From the NCBI GenBank assembly GCA_963969595.1, contig OZ018409.1:32749282-32813281 (forward strand): a DNA stretch of 64,000 bases, in the 5' to 3' direction. The translations under genes were made by a program, and so were the position numbers. The DNA comes from Neckera pumila. Lineage: Eukaryota > Streptophyta > Bryopsida > Hypnales > Neckeraceae. Position 1 is the stretch's first letter. Each line of letters starts with the position of its first letter. The notes under the pieces are model-generated. The model saw only the letters and a list, made by a program, of their open reading frames with translations, did no database searches and was not told the origin of the DNA. This document shows positions 11,616 to 24,375 of this stretch, in pieces.

Positions 11616-13389
11616 TAGTTATAGTAAGAGCATTGAAATTTATAATAAATAATTGAATTCTTCTAATGTACCTAAAACAACTAACCCTTGAAGGTCCAAT
11701 TAACAACATTTTTTGGGCAATATAGTGATTTGGGATACGGAATTTTCATTTTTTTTCCAATGAATTTTTGTGGTCAAGGAGTAGCTTTAAGGCACAATAA
11801 TTTTCCTAACTTTTGATTATATGGTTTAAAAATTATTGTATAATATGTAATTTTTATTGCCCGGCAGGTAATCCAGGCAGCTCAAAAAATTAATATTTTA
11901 AGAAAAAAAAATTTGACATTGATTCATTTTATTTATGTATGGATAGAAAGCTTTAGAAGGGAGTTGGGGCCTGTGGAAGACTGCGGACTATCCTGCATTC
12001 CTAAACTGCAGGAACGCAGGATAACTGCTGGCTGATGTGTTCAAGATAGTGCCAGGTCATTTTTAAAGGAAAAAAAAAAATTGAAAAAAAAAATTTTGAC
12101 ATCCCGTCTATTGTTCACAAAATCTAGCCAGATAGGGGAACGGGCTTGAAACAGCCCTCCAAAGGCCCCAAATCCCTTCTAACGCTTTGAAACATTCTAT
12201 TTTTATCAATGAAATGAAAATTATAAGGAGTTTTAGTTTGGTGCAGTTGTGGAATCTCTACTCTAAAGTAAACTTTGAAGTCCTTTATTTAACTCAATTT
12301 TCAATAATTTCAAAAAACACAAAAAGAATTGGATGTAGATTGTCTACTATAACATTACGACCATTGGGATTAGCATTTTTCAATTCCATAACAAAATTCT
12401 CAACAATTTAGTATTTTAAATCATACTTCACTTCTTTCTACTTACTATTTTTTTCAAGGATGAATATGAAATATTTTTTGTTGAAGTGGGAACCACGTAA
12501 GGCTCTATAAAAACCCATAACTAGACGTGGTCATTGTTAGTACATTAAAGAATGCAATATATACTCCTATGTTGAGTACATTTTTAGATTTAAAATTGTT
12601 TTGAGACCTCCTATTTTAATCAATTTTTGGCTTGAAGTTTCCTTGATGTACATTAATTGAATGAAGTGCACTTTTTACAACATCCATCATCCATGTAGTG
12701 ATTAGTAGAATGCTTAGGGGTTGAAATTTTGGTTTATATAAACTTCAGTTCAAATGCACCTAATTGTGTAACTATTGTAGATTCAAAAATAATTGGATAA
12801 AGTGCATAGTATCACCATAATATTTTGTCCATGTTTAAAAATGTGTATTGAAAGAAGTTTAGTATGACGACTTCTACACAATGTAAAATTAATTTTTTTA
12901 GAATTTCCTTCAACCTAACCTTCAAATGTATTAAAAACATATTTCTACTAATTTCAAATTCAAATTCTTTAGAATGAATACTCAAGTGTACTCCCAATTT
13001 ATAAAATTGCAAATGTGATATCTTCACTACATATTTGGATTATTTTTAGATCTACTTTAATTTGGGGCTTCTGGAAGGCCGCTCCACAACCCTCCGAGGA
13101 CCCAGTAAATGTTTTTTTTTTTGCTTAACTGATTTCTTTTCTGCTATTCCTGTTCACCTTCAATTCCAATGTCGGGTGCTTGTGTGGCTGAAAATCCAAG
13201 TCAAAGTGTTTAATAATCAGGGTTAAGATGTATTAAAGCATCATAACCTCGATCATTAAACATTTTCTATTTGGATGCAGCTTCCTTCTCAATCCAAATT
13301 GTAGAAAAAAATGCAAATGCCTAAAAATAGTCGAGTGGTTTACCATCAAGAATTTTTTTATGCCAATGTGAAGGACTTATTTTGTGGAC
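11616..13389. other. AT-rich non-genic stretch
   Basis: No gene. Holds poly(A) and poly(T) runs and a short dispersed repeat whose core 'ccctccaaaggccccaaa' (about 12150) recurs in diverged form near 13090 and 14345. Confidence 0.45.
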
Positions 13390-14050
13390 ATTTGAAGTGT
13401 TTGAAGATGAAAGGAAAAGATCTTTATAGAAGTGAGGTAGTGGTAGGTAGAACAATACATGTGGGATATATAAATTAGGATGAGTAGGAGCTCCACCTCT
13501 CAAAGTTAAGTGAAAAAAAAAGAAATTGTATTAAAAGCAGAATTTTGGGCCTCATTTAGGCATAGTAAAATAACTTTTTTGAAAAAACTTTGGACTAAGA
13601 AAAATTGGAGATCTAAGCTAAGTTTCATACACAAAAATCCTTTTGAGATTTTAATTCTCTATTCAAAAGTTATGGACCAAATTCAGACAGGATGTTTGAA
13701 AATGTCAAAGAAAATGTCAAAAAAAATGTTCCTTCAAACATCCGGTTTGAATTTGGTCCATAACTTTTGATTTGAGACTTGAAATCTCAAAAGGATTTTT
13801 GGATATGAAACTTAACTTGATTATACAACTTTCCTTAGTGCAAAGTTTTTTCAAGAAAGTTATTTTACTATGCCTAAATGAAGCCCAAAATTCTACTTTT
13901 TAATACAATTTATTTTTTTCACTTAACTGTGAGCGGTGGAGCTCCTATTCATCCTAATTTACATATCCCACATGCATTGTTCTACCTACCACTACCCCAC
14001 TTCTATAAAGAGGTTCCTATTTTCATCTCAAAGCACACAAATTCAAAAGC
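13390..14050. mobile_element. Fold-back (long inverted-repeat) element, copy 1
   Basis: Two arms of about 310-330 bases are inverted copies of each other around a loop at about 13706-13732. The left arm has GTAGTGGTAGGTAGAACAAT, GTGGGATAT, TAGGAGCTCCACC, TTTAGGCATAGTAAAATAAC and AAAAGTTATGGACCAAATTC; the right arm carries their reverse complements in mirror order. The arms differ by scattered substitutions and short indels. A second member lies at 46023-46585. No transposase is encoded. RNA read through it would form a hairpin several hundred base pairs long. Confidence 0.85.
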
Positions 14051-14639
14051 CACTTAAAATTATTCAATTAGACATGATTGGATAATTCGTTTTAACTTTT
14101 AATTAAAAAAACTTGTTTAATATTGGCCTTTTTCTTTTTTGAAGTTTGGAGTTTATTCCAATAGTGAATCTAGAATAAACAAGGGTCAGCATGTATTGGC
14201 TTTTTTTTATTGTGGAAGTTGGGCGAAAGGCCTACTCTTACTGACCAGTTTTGCAAAATTCACATCATCTGACTATGTACTTTTGACAATTTTTATAGGA
14301 GACCTACTTGCGTTTTAATAGACCGATGGTCACTTTGAAGCAACCCTCTAGAGGCCCCAAAATTCTCTAATGGTTTTGCATATATCCCAACAATTTGTCC
14401 TAATGATATTCCAAAGATATGGTTCAATAAATTGATATGTGTTATTAACTTTTCTACTTCAAAAATTTCCTTGGGGAAAATGACTTCAACAAGTCAGTAC
14501 AATAAAGGTAGTATTTAATTACCACAATTACAAATTTGCAGTTCAAACTTACAGCTTAAAACTGTTCTTCACAAAATTGCTAATGATATTCATATTTTAT
14601 TTTTTTTGGAAAAGAATGGTGTTCACTAAAAAACCAAAA
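14051..14639. other. AT-rich non-genic stretch
   Basis: No gene seen. Contains a copy of the short dispersed repeat also present near 12150 ('ccctctagaggccccaaaat' at about 14343). Confidence 0.4.
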
Positions 14640-14965
14640 AACAGGAGAACAATCAACCCAGCTCACGCGGAGGTCTAAGACTGGGTGGCAGGCTAAGTGA
14701 AAGATGCCACTCGGGCTTGTGAAGAGTGCCAGAACATAAGACCTCGTTTTTACACCAGGTGTTCAGAAACACTTCGCAAAGAAGCCTCTGTCTATCCTCA
14801 CTACTACGACTGTAGAATGAAAGAATGTGGTTCCTGTAGGCCATACAAGCAAGGATGGTATCCCTCCAAGCCAAGGAGAATGCAGGAGATGTTCTATGGT
14901 CTCCGTTGAATTGTGGTCGCAACTTCGGTAGGTGGAGGGAAATCCCATAACGGAATTCCAGCTCG
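14640..14965 (-). mobile_element. Possible LINE reverse-transcriptase zinc-binding relic
   Basis: A GC-richer island in AT-rich DNA. The minus strand has overlapping open frames. One contains CDHNSTETIEHLLHSPWLGG, resembling the zinc-binding segment after reverse transcriptase in non-LTR retrotransposons (ET.EHLL..CPW). The Cys pairs are incomplete and the frame is broken. Could be another decayed gene piece. Confidence 0.3.
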
Positions 14966-15102
14966 CTAATGATATTCATATTACAATGAACTCTGAAAGG
15001 AATTCAAAAAAATTGAGTTTATATTGTAATCATTTTAATCATAAAATTAATATTGATTATTTCAATATAACATCCAACTTTATATATACCATCAACATCA
15101 AT

Positions 15103-15432
15103 GGTGAATTTTGTTAAAATGGCGGCATTCCATTACAATGGCACGTTATTTCAGTTCAGAACGGCTATTCTGAAATCTACACCAGTGGTACATTTTGAAA
15201 ATCTATGCTTTTCCTAGATATCTAAAATATATACCAGTCCTAGATTTTTTAGAACGGTCCGTCTAAAAAATCTATGTGGTTCCTATATGTTTGAAATCTA
15301 CAACAATCTTAGATGTCTGGAATCTATACCGGTTCTAGATATTCAGAGCGGACGGTCTGAAAAAATGGCATAATGAATATGGCACAAGGAAAATATGGCA
15401 CTGGGAATACCGCCATTTTAACAAAATTTGCC
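15103..15432. mobile_element. MITE with 23-bp terminal inverted repeats
   Basis: The ends are GGTGAATTTTGTTAAAATGG (left) and the inverted form GGCAAATTTTGTTAAAATGG (right), continuing as inverted repeat into CGG. The interior holds several diverged 25-30-base units of the type ATCTATACCAGTCCTAGAT and short palindromes such as TTAGAACGGTCCGTCTAA. No coding capacity. The target-site duplication is not clear. Confidence 0.75.
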
Positions 15433-16764
15433 ATGTCATAGGTGTTGCAGGCAATTGATTATTTATATATATATATATCACTTTTTTTTAGAAATTATGT
15501 ATTAAATAACCGACGAGCCGCGGTAGCAGCGAGTAGGTTATCAGACATAACCGGTTGTTCACTTTTCAATCACAACCTTTGATCTTCATGATCCAAGGGT
15601 GTAGGAAGCAAGTTGAAAGGAGAGAAGGTTATGAGTTACAACTTGTAATGGCAATGGTGATGGGTTGCCAATGGGACGGTGCCACGTGAGTGTTGAAAAC
15701 TCAACAACCGATTATGGTTTATAATCTATCTTTACAAAACTTCAAGTCTATCAAAGAATTTTCCATTTAGGGATTAGAGTGATCAACTCAATTGGATAAT
15801 TAATACTTTAGTAAACGTATAATTCAAATTTAATATCACAGGAATCAATGAAGAATATTGAATGTTTGACATCACAGGAGTCAATATGAATTATTCATAA
15901 GCAGAATAATTTTTCACATTCACATGGTCTACTTCAAATTGAGAAAAATATCTCAAAAGTTTGAAGGAATTGATATGGAAATTACACATAATTTAGGCAT
16001 GAAAATTTACTTGATTAACACTATTCCACCGTACGTATTGTGAATTACTGCAGTGCACGTAGAAATTCCAAGAGAATGAATGCAATGATTTTTTGGAATA
16101 TTGCAACCTTGGGTACTTAGCCAAGAGAACTCAAATACCAAACATAAAATGGCCAAAATTTAGTGGACAGTTCACGGATCTCAGAAGACGAGGATACACA
16201 TGACATGAGTATCTGAAACAGCGTTCATTTGAATTATGCATTGGAGCTATATGACACAAAAACAGCATTATGGTCATGCGGAATCTGAACAATCAACTTG
16301 CATAATGCACTCATTAGTGCAGACCATAAAGACATTTCAATGAGAATGTTTTAAGAATCAAATGCTTTTTTGAATATGTTGTTCCCTCACATTGCTCCAA
16401 GTAAGTTAATTCTGTAGGCATTCTAGACACCAATCAACATGCTCTTCCAGAAATTACAACAAACTATGAGCTAATGCTGAAGAGACTTCGTAGCTACTCC
16501 TTACTCAAATTCAATTAAAAAAAATGCATATATCTATGCTGCTTCCGACTTTTTAACCTCACAACTCACAGTAAGTCTTAGAACTCGTGATGTGATGTTA
16601 TACTCTTCACACGGGCTCTCAATCTATCAACCAAATTTACCATCATTTTGAGATAAATTTCGACATAATTAAATAACTCAATCATATTGAAACTGGGCTG
16701 ACCAAGTCTAGTATAATTTGAGGATTCTTTGGGAGTAAAGGTCCCATGCTGCAGTTACTCACGT
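15433..16764. other. AT-rich non-genic stretch
   Basis: No gene recognised. Contains a short (AT)n tract at 15463-15477. The right end may include the 3' UTR of the hypothetical gene that follows on the minus strand. Confidence 0.4.
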
Positions 16765-18023
16765 TCAAGATCCTTCGCTGCCTTGTGTCTTTGCACGGTT
16801 TTGCTTGGTATATTTCCTCTTGACATTGGATTTTGGCTTTCCTTGCTTTCTTTTCTCCTGAGGCGTCCATTCTTCCTGACCAGATCCCTCCTCTGAAACA
16901 CTTTTGCTATCATCAGATTCGTCTTGAGGCTCCTCCGAAATTGCATTAGAAACGTCGGCTTCGTCTTGTGGCTCCCCCCAAATTGCATTAAGATTAACTT
17001 CGGGTGGCTCCTTAAAAATTGCATTATAAACATCGGTTTGGTCTCGTGGCTCCTCAAATTCGAAACTAGTAACCTGAAGATTTCCCATTCACATCGTTAA
17101 TAGGACAATGACCAAAAACAGCTGGGACTGACACTTAATCGCATAAAACTCAAAAATAAGAGGACTCCAATAGTTTTAGGTTTCAAGACGCCTGCCTTGA
17201 ACAGGGTCATGAATTAGCTAGCGAAATTGACGTTTCAAGTAGAGAGAAAACAAATGAATGTAATTAACCCCTATGCTCCCCAACGTAGACTTCCGGGCTA
17301 CTCTTTCCATTTAATAGTTTGCATGTGAGGAATATATCGCACCTGGTTAACCGGATTCTCTTGTGACGTGATTTCTGTGTGTATGCGCATGAGTTCTTCT
17401 TTTTGTTCTGCGGTAAGTTGTGGCAAGTAGTCCTCATGCTGTGAATGAGAGGGCACCTGGAAAGCTGGAGTAGCTTGCGGAAGGGATGGTGCTTGGATAC
17501 CCGGCGACGCGCTTGTGGACGCCGCTTCTCTCATAGGCTCTTCAAGCGGTACGACTGGTAATACTGCATCATTTATATGCTCGCTGGGATGATCCATGTT
17601 GTGTGAGAATCGATGAACATGCTGCGATTCAAGATATCTGACTTGCACCTGGTTAACCGGAGTCTCTTGTGACTTGAATTGTAAGTATATGCGCATGTGT
17701 GCTTCTTTTTGTTCTGCGGTAAGTGTACGTTGTGGCAAATTGTCCTCATGTTGTGAATGAGAAGGCACCTGAAAAGCTGGAGTATTTTGCGGAAGGGATG
17801 GTGCTTGGATACCCGGAGACGCGCTTGTGGACGCATTCTCTCTCACAGGCTTTTCAAACGGTACGACTGGTAATACTGCATCGTTCATATGCTCGCCGGG
17901 ATGATCCATGTTGTGTGAGAATCGATGAACATGCTGCGATTCAAGATATCTGATTCGCAAAATGAGATTATCAAGAGTTACGTCCAAAAATGATTCATAC
18001 AAGTCTTTGAGATTCAAGAGCCG
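16765..18023 (-). CDS. Unrecognised nuclear-type protein with duplicated ~103-residue unit (partial, 5' end unresolved)
   Basis: Two exons join in phase: 18023-17343 (227 codons, acceptor TCTCTAAG) and 17073-16765 (103 codons with stop), with donor CCAG/GTGCGA and acceptor TTCAG. The upstream exon carrying the start codon was not identified. Exon 1 contains two near-identical units beginning RYLESQHVHRFSHNMDHP and ending in SQE.PVNQV, about 311 bases apart. The first unit still carries the donor-like CAG/GTGCAAG in coding DNA, so the duplication took part of the intron. Exon 2 has acidic repeats (EEPRDQTD, GEPQDEAD, EEPQDESD) and then a basic tail (KRKQGKPKSNVKRKY) like a nuclear localisation signal. 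I do not recognise the family and assign no function. Confidence 0.55.
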
Positions 18024-18109
18024 CTTAGAGACAAGAATTTAATAACAAATAAAAGGATCAAATAGAAGTACATAAACGTACTGACCAACAAAATGGCAAA
18101 ATAAGGCAA

Positions 18110-18880
18110 ACTACTCGATCTAGATGTAATTATGAGTCAACTGTCTAGCTGATTCTTGCAATTCCTGCGCTGGAGAATGACTGTGAAAGACCAAAAGGTC
18201 TAGATGTAAATTAAGAGTCAACTATCTGATTCTTGCAATTCCTGCGCTAGTGAATGGAGTCTGTGAAAGCTAGTCCAAAAGGAATAGAGGCAATCCAAAC
18301 CGTCCTTGACAAGAAGCTCTCTATAATTTCACCAATTCAAGTTGTGAAGCACGATGCATGCAATTACATGTAATGCACAAACGCAATGATGCTAGCTCTA
18401 GTTAGAACTGCAAACGGCTACGCAATGTAAAAACAGAGCATCTGCTACCATCCTTTATCATATCAAATCAAGAACGCCCAAACTCCGATCCCAACATAAC
18501 AGAAATCTCACGATCCTCCTTCAATTCACCAAGACGATGAACTAGATTTAAACTACTGCTCACCGTTTGCAACGCACATAAATGTGTAAGCACAGATCCT
18601 CAAGCCTTCGTTGATTTCGAGAAATATAAGGGCGACAGCAATCCTAATTCAGAAGCAACCCTGCATCCATTTGGCATATCAAATCAAGAACACCGCCAAA
18701 TTCATATCAATTCAGCAGCATGCACGTCCGATTCAAATTCCCATCCCAACGTAAATGGAAATTAACAATTCTCCTTCAGTTCACCAAGACGATGAACTAG
18801 ATTTCAACTACTGTTCACCAATATGCAACACGCAAATTAAACGCAAATTGTACCTCTGTCAAAGAAGCCTTCGCTTAAAT
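18110..18880. repeat. Local tandem duplications upstream of the hypothetical gene
   Basis: Two separate tandem duplications. One of about 80 bases at 18118-18270 has 'gattcttgcaattcctgcgc' in both copies. The other has a unit of about 230-250 bases at roughly 18455-18880 ('caccaagacgatgaactaga', 'caagccttcg' and 'catatcaaatcaagaac' in both). Together with the coding duplication downstream, this locus has been duplicated at three scales. Confidence 0.7.
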
Positions 18881-21693
18881 GTCGAAAATACTCCCGAGAT
18901 TGACAACAATATTAATTTAAAACTGTTGCGATAATTTTCCTGCAATTAGGCCTGGCGCAACACTATAAATATATGAAACTACGGCATATTCATCATTCTC
19001 CGGCTTCCAAATCCTGAAGAACGTCAGACAATGTTTGGCTTGGTAGTCGAGGGCGGAGCTTGGCTTGAGCCTTGGCTTGGGTTTAGTTCGAAGGAGGAGA
19101 GTCCTGAATTTGAATTCACCGCTCAAATTTGAATTCAAATTTAGTGCTTATAACACTAAGTTTTCATTGTTTTGTTTCTTTTGATGGGGCCCTCTTTGTG
19201 GTAAGTTAGTCATTAAAAGTCCCTTCGTCCCTACTGGAGAAAATATGGATTTTGGGTAGGCTTCTATTGTCTCAATTTTTGTTGTGATTTTTGAAAAAAA
19301 TTTGGAAGGTAGAAAAACACAATAGCTTTTAGGAATATGATTTTCATTTGAATCGATGCATAGAGCAAAAGTTTAGTCACCTTAAGCCCAAATTAAAGTT
19401 CACTGGCAATATAAAACAAGTCACAAAAATTTTAAAATCCAATTTTTAAAATTTTGTTTCTCAAAATAATTTTTCTATATGAAAATATTTGATTCATTTT
19501 ATTTGGACAAGTGATGAGAAATTTATGGACAATCTTGTTTTTCAGGCATTCAGAGCATCTTGTTAAAAATTTAATTGATAAAATTTAATTTTTTAACTCA
19601 ATTTTCACAATTGAAAAGAAAAAGAAGTTCTAAAATGTTTAGTTGCTTGCCACAACAATCTCACCATTGGGATAAGTATATTTCAATTCCATCTTACAGC
19701 TATCAACAATTTAGTTTTTCTTAATTCTTTAAGTGAATTCTTTCTTAATTCCTGAATTCTTGTACCCGCTTCTACTTGATTTTTTTTTTATGAAAACAAT
19801 ATATGTGTTCTTTAATTTTATAGCCTAAACTTTCAACTCAGTTTTTTAACATAAAAATTTTCAAATTCAATATTAGTACTGCAAAAGTTTTAAGCTAAGA
19901 AGATTCAAAGACTCATATTAATCTAGTCACACAAGGTGCAAAAAAATTAATTTTCTTCACTTCAAACCTAGATATCTTGTAATCCAAGTGGTCAAATGTT
20001 CTAAAATTTCTTCCACTTATTATTATATTGGCCTAGTGTAAGAATCTATGATGACATATCTGGAAAAAAAAAGTTTAAGTTTTTTGCTCATTGCACAATT
20101 TTAAGTGGATTTTGATGAAAACAAGGCTTTAAGATTTTAGGAGTTCATATAGTACTCCCCTTATCTCAGATTAAACCCAAGGTTGTGAAAATTGGTTGTT
20201 TCAAATTAAATTTGATGTTTTAATGGCCAACAAAATTGAAACACTAGGTGTTATTGATGGTATTGTTCGGGCACTAGATTAATATTTCCCCTTGACATTG
20301 CAACTTGTCCTTGCCCGTATACAGTAGTTAGTAGTGATGTCTTGGATCATGCATAATTTGCAAAGACAGAAAATTTGTTATTCAACTTCTCTTTGTCCAT
20401 ATTACAAAACTCTTTCTCTGTAACATCAATTAGAGAATCATTGATCTTCTGAGAAAATTGTAGAATATGGTTTGCATCTTTTCTCCCATGGTTTTATCAC
20501 CTGGCAAGTCTCAATCAAATGTAGTTGTAAATGCACTGGAATTTGTTTGCAGTATTAAAACAAAAATAAAACTTTCTTAAGAATTTTATAGATAAAAGGT
20601 TTTACTAGAGCCATGATGGAAAATTGTTTTCAAATGTCTAAATCTTTGCCTTCAAAGAAGCCTTCTTCACACCCATGTGGAGGATTTGAAATTTGCTATT
20701 TTCCGTTGTCCTTTGCATTGTAGGTATGAGTGTTGCGGAAATCATTTTGTAGACACTCACCTCAATGATGATAACTTAGGGTACTCTAAAGTCTCTTAAA
20801 TTATGAAAACTCAAAGTGTGACAAATTAACAAAACTTTTTTTCAATCCCTTAAGGACTAGACTTTCAAATTTCAAACAATAGATGAATGCAAATACATCC
20901 CCAAGCACACAAAAATGCAATTTTTCATCCATCAACTTTTTAAAGATTCTTCTGCTAGTTCCTGGGGCTAATTCTTTAATATTTGTACAATACAATATTG
21001 ATTATGAAGGATATTTGCAAATATTTTACAATTCAAAGGATAATGATAGATTTGGCCTCAATTGTACCTTTTTAAATTCAAAACATTTTACCTTTAAAAA
21101 TGCAACTTAGAATAAAATAATAAAATCTTCACAATTTTGGAAATAAAATGATTTTCTTAAAAATCCTCAAAAATTACTGCTATAACCAAAGTGTCATCAT
21201 GGAAGTGCATCGTCTCAACACAAATAGTACCATTGTTTCTTGGAATCACCCTTGGGCGTGTTTTCCTTATGCATCTTCTGTGTCTGTCTGTGCACACGGT
21301 CTGACTCTTCACTTTACCTCTGGGTTGTTGCGGTTTTTTCTCGCCAGAATAACGATGGTTGATACCCATTATGTAATAAGACTTCCATAATAAACAATAA
21401 CAAACAATATGCAAGCATACAAGCAAGCATTCCATAATAAACAATATGCAATGCTCACAGTGACATAAAAACGAAACGCTGAATATCATTTGCCATCATC
21501 GTTGCATAAAAGATACAGATCTTTGCAAACATTGCCACTTCCAAGTTCTCAACTTCACGTGGCCAAAGAAAGACCCCAAAATGGAAAATGTTGGCCATCC
21601 TGAAAGATGAAGCCGTGGCTCACGAAAGACCTTAAGGAGTAAATTGCAAGAACCTACTTGGGGATACTCCCCAAAACTGGCAGCAGTTATAGA
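18881..21693. other. AT-rich intergenic stretch, no gene seen
   Basis: About 2.8 kb with poly(T) and poly(A) tracts and no frame with motif support. 21500-21693 is probably the 3' UTR of BTF3. Confidence 0.45.
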
Positions 21694-22895
21694 TTACGAC
21701 GCAGTGACTTCCACTTTAGAAGCTCCCTCGAAAGTCTCACCTTCAACTAACTCAGGAACATCATCGTCCTCTTCTTCTGCAACAGGACCCAAACTCTGTT
21801 GCCGCTGATACTGCTGTGCAATCTTCTTCAAATTCGCCAAGTTGTCAGCACCCAACTGGTTGATAATAGAGGGCAACAATTCTTGCAGCTTCTTTGTCTG
21901 AGAAGCTCCACTAATGACCCACGTGTTGGCAGCGATGGAGGCTTGCACTGCAAGGAAAGCAGACAATAAGCTTCAGGTACTAAAACCGTTTCATATACTC
22001 ATCCCTGTTACCAACAGCCACTTGCTTATTCAAACACTTGATTGGACATATTATTAGAAATTGGTGTAAGCATGACTTGGCTAAATGCGTAAGGGCAGTC
22101 AGTGATCATCGAAAGGAAAATGGACAGGTGATTATCTCTAGTCACTTATAGTTGTCTACAACCTCCCACTCTGAAATTGCATAAGACATACATAGTGATA
22201 AAAATTTGATCTGACTCTTGCATCCAAAAATCACTCAAGACACATGTTAATAAATTGCTTAAAATGACGCAAATAATATCCTGAACCTTAAATGTCGACT
22301 ACTAAGACAATTACTTCACTAGAAAACCCAGTTTGCTAGTGAAGAAATTAGCGCACCTTTAGGATTAACGAAGTGGATAACAGTTTCATCCTTGAAGATG
22401 TTGACTTCCTCAATTCCTGGGATGGTGTTGACGCCCAGCCTCTTCAAGGTGTTCTGTAATCTTTTGTCGTCCGTTGTGGTGGTTTTGTGCACCGCTTTCT
22501 TCTTTCTAGACAAGCAAATAGACACTCACGCCAGTAAGCATCTCTTTGCCGCTAATTGCAACCAGCCGGTTTAGGCATTATATTGATAGGCATTATATTG
22601 ACCATGTTAAATTAATGTTGTCAAGTTGCCAACTTAGGAGTTGCCGCTGTAATATAAAGTTAATGTTATTGACACTGACATCACACTTTGCACTGTCACC
22701 GTTTGCATTACACTAACAGTACGTCAACACGAGGACTATATACATCTAATGCCAATTAACTTAATAACCACTTTGTCAAATTACTAAGGGTCTTTTTTGA
22801 TGAACAACGGTTGTACAAATGACTGACCTTCTAACGCTCCCCTTCCCACCAGTGCGAACCGCAGTGGCTAGCTTCATCAGCTTCTCCCTATTCAT
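21694..22895 (-). CDS. BTF3: BTF3 / nascent polypeptide-associated complex subunit beta, 156 aa
   Basis: Three coding exons join in frame: 22895-22828, 22505-22357 and 21947-21694 (471 nt). NAC-beta pairs with NAC-alpha at the ribosome exit tunnel, where it shields nascent chains and influences targeting to the ER and mitochondria. The N-terminus [19 protein letters not shown] is the ribosome-binding motif of the family. The NAC domain (about residues 30-97) includes [36 protein letters not shown] and [19 protein letters not shown]. The C-terminus is acidic, as usual. Length fits plant BTF3 proteins (about 155-165 aa). A non-coding first exon and a 1.2-kb 5'-UTR intron lie upstream. No damage seen. 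Confidence 0.95.
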
Positions 22896-24250
22896 CTATT
22901 TTCAACCCCAAACCCTACCACGTCAGTAGTAAAACAAAGAGGAACACAAATCTTCAAATGTGCAGTCAAGTGGCATCAGGGGGGTATTCTCTTCAATCTG
23001 CACATTAATATTTTTTTAAATCTTTAGAATATCCCAAACTAAACCAATACTCAGGTCTCAAATCCTCATCACCATTTCTAAATTTCCAAACCTTACCCCC
23101 GGATCCACAAACTCAAAATTCTACCGATTCCACCGTCACTGTGAACCAACTACTAAATGTCAAACTTTCACTAATACAAGAACCAATGCAGGATGATATG
23201 AGCACGGAGTTGTCCTCTCTTACTCATCTTTACTGTACCAGACGCTAATTCACTCTCAAACTATAAACCTCAAGTGCAACCTTCACATCAACCACTAAAA
23301 TTCACACATTCCAATTCTGCATAGGAAACTCCGCCAAACCAAATTCCCAACCCTAAAACCCTAATTCTCAAGAAACAAGAGTTCGGCGACGCGTATTTAC
23401 AATTCTCCTCAATTTTGAACTACAAACATGATAGGACGGGATGAAGCCCGAGAAAGCGAAAAGCTAATCAATTATTCTTTCCTGCAACATTAAATACGTA
23501 GTACCGAATTCCAATAGCCTCATTGAGAATTAACTACAAAAATGTCACGCTCTTGCTCGTACAAGAACCAATGCAGGATGACAAGTCCACGGAGATTCAC
23601 TTTCCTTTTTCATCTTTCTGTACCGCCCACTACATCACTCTCAAACTAGAAACCTCAGCCAAGAGTTCAACCCTCACATCAACTTGTCTTCACCCCTTAG
23701 ACTTCACGAAAACCCGTTTTTCGGTTTCTTTTATCCTTTCAAGGTTTTCATAACTGGTTCTAAAAATCACACATTCCAATTCTGCATTGGAAAACTCCAC
23801 CAAAACCAAATCCCCGCTCAAATTTCCCAACCCTTAAACCCTAATTCTCAAGATGCAAGAGTTCGTCGACGCGTAGTTCCCATTCTCCTCAATTACGAAC
23901 TACACACATGCGAGAAAGACACTGCGTAAACCGCAGCGACAAAATTCCAACCCCAGACGAGGAAAACCGGGAAAACCGAAAAGCTAATTAATTAATCTTT
24001 TTTTTCCTGCAACAAACACCCTGCAGTACCAAAATTCACGAAGTGAAAACTGTATGCTTTACAAAGCACACTGAAGAACGTGAAGAAATCGTTAAAGAAA
24101 GATTAGGGGGCTGGATGTTGTAGACCTTGGAGGTGAGCTTGGGCAGCTGCGGGAAGGGGGCGATGGCGATGGTGGTGCAGAAGGTGGGACACTGGAGATT
24201 GTACTCTTGGCTTGAAGGATTTAGGGCAATCGCTTCGGGGATATCGATGA
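22896..24250 (-). other. BTF3 5' UTR: leader exon and long leader intron
   Basis: A GC-richer, ATG-free block at about 24250-24126 ends in CTCCAAG/GTCTAC and looks like a 5'-UTR exon. An acceptor ends just before ATG 22895 (GAAAATAG). The intervening intron of about 1.2 kb is typical of highly expressed plant translation genes, where leader introns can boost expression. Confidence 0.6.
23160..24010. repeat. Diverged tandem duplication inside the BTF3 leader intron
   Basis: Landmarks recur in order: 'aagaaccaatgcaggatga' (23178 and 23563), 'ccctaattctcaaga' (23359 and 23839), 'aagagttcg.cgacgcgta' and 'gaaaagctaat.aatta'. The offset grows from 385 to 480 bases, so indels have accumulated since duplication. 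About 400 bases per copy. Confidence 0.8.
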
Positions 24251-24375
24251 ATGTCGGTCCTCATTCATCCACATTCATTGGGTGACAAATTAGTTAAGTA
24301 ATTGGTGGCGCCGTAATCTCCAATTATGTCAAGTAATTGTTCACTGCACTCATTATGATATTTATTTTGCCATAA

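Noticed and set aside
21157..21489. A 110-codon minus-strand open frame upstream of nothing recognisable
   Set aside because: Cys/Ile/Val-rich composition of AT-rich DNA, with no motif or splice context.
22317..22341. CACTAG...CTAGTG palindrome in a BTF3 intron
   Set aside because: Looks like two joined CACTA ends, but there is no matching 3-bp duplication and it is only 25 bases long; likely chance or an old footprint.
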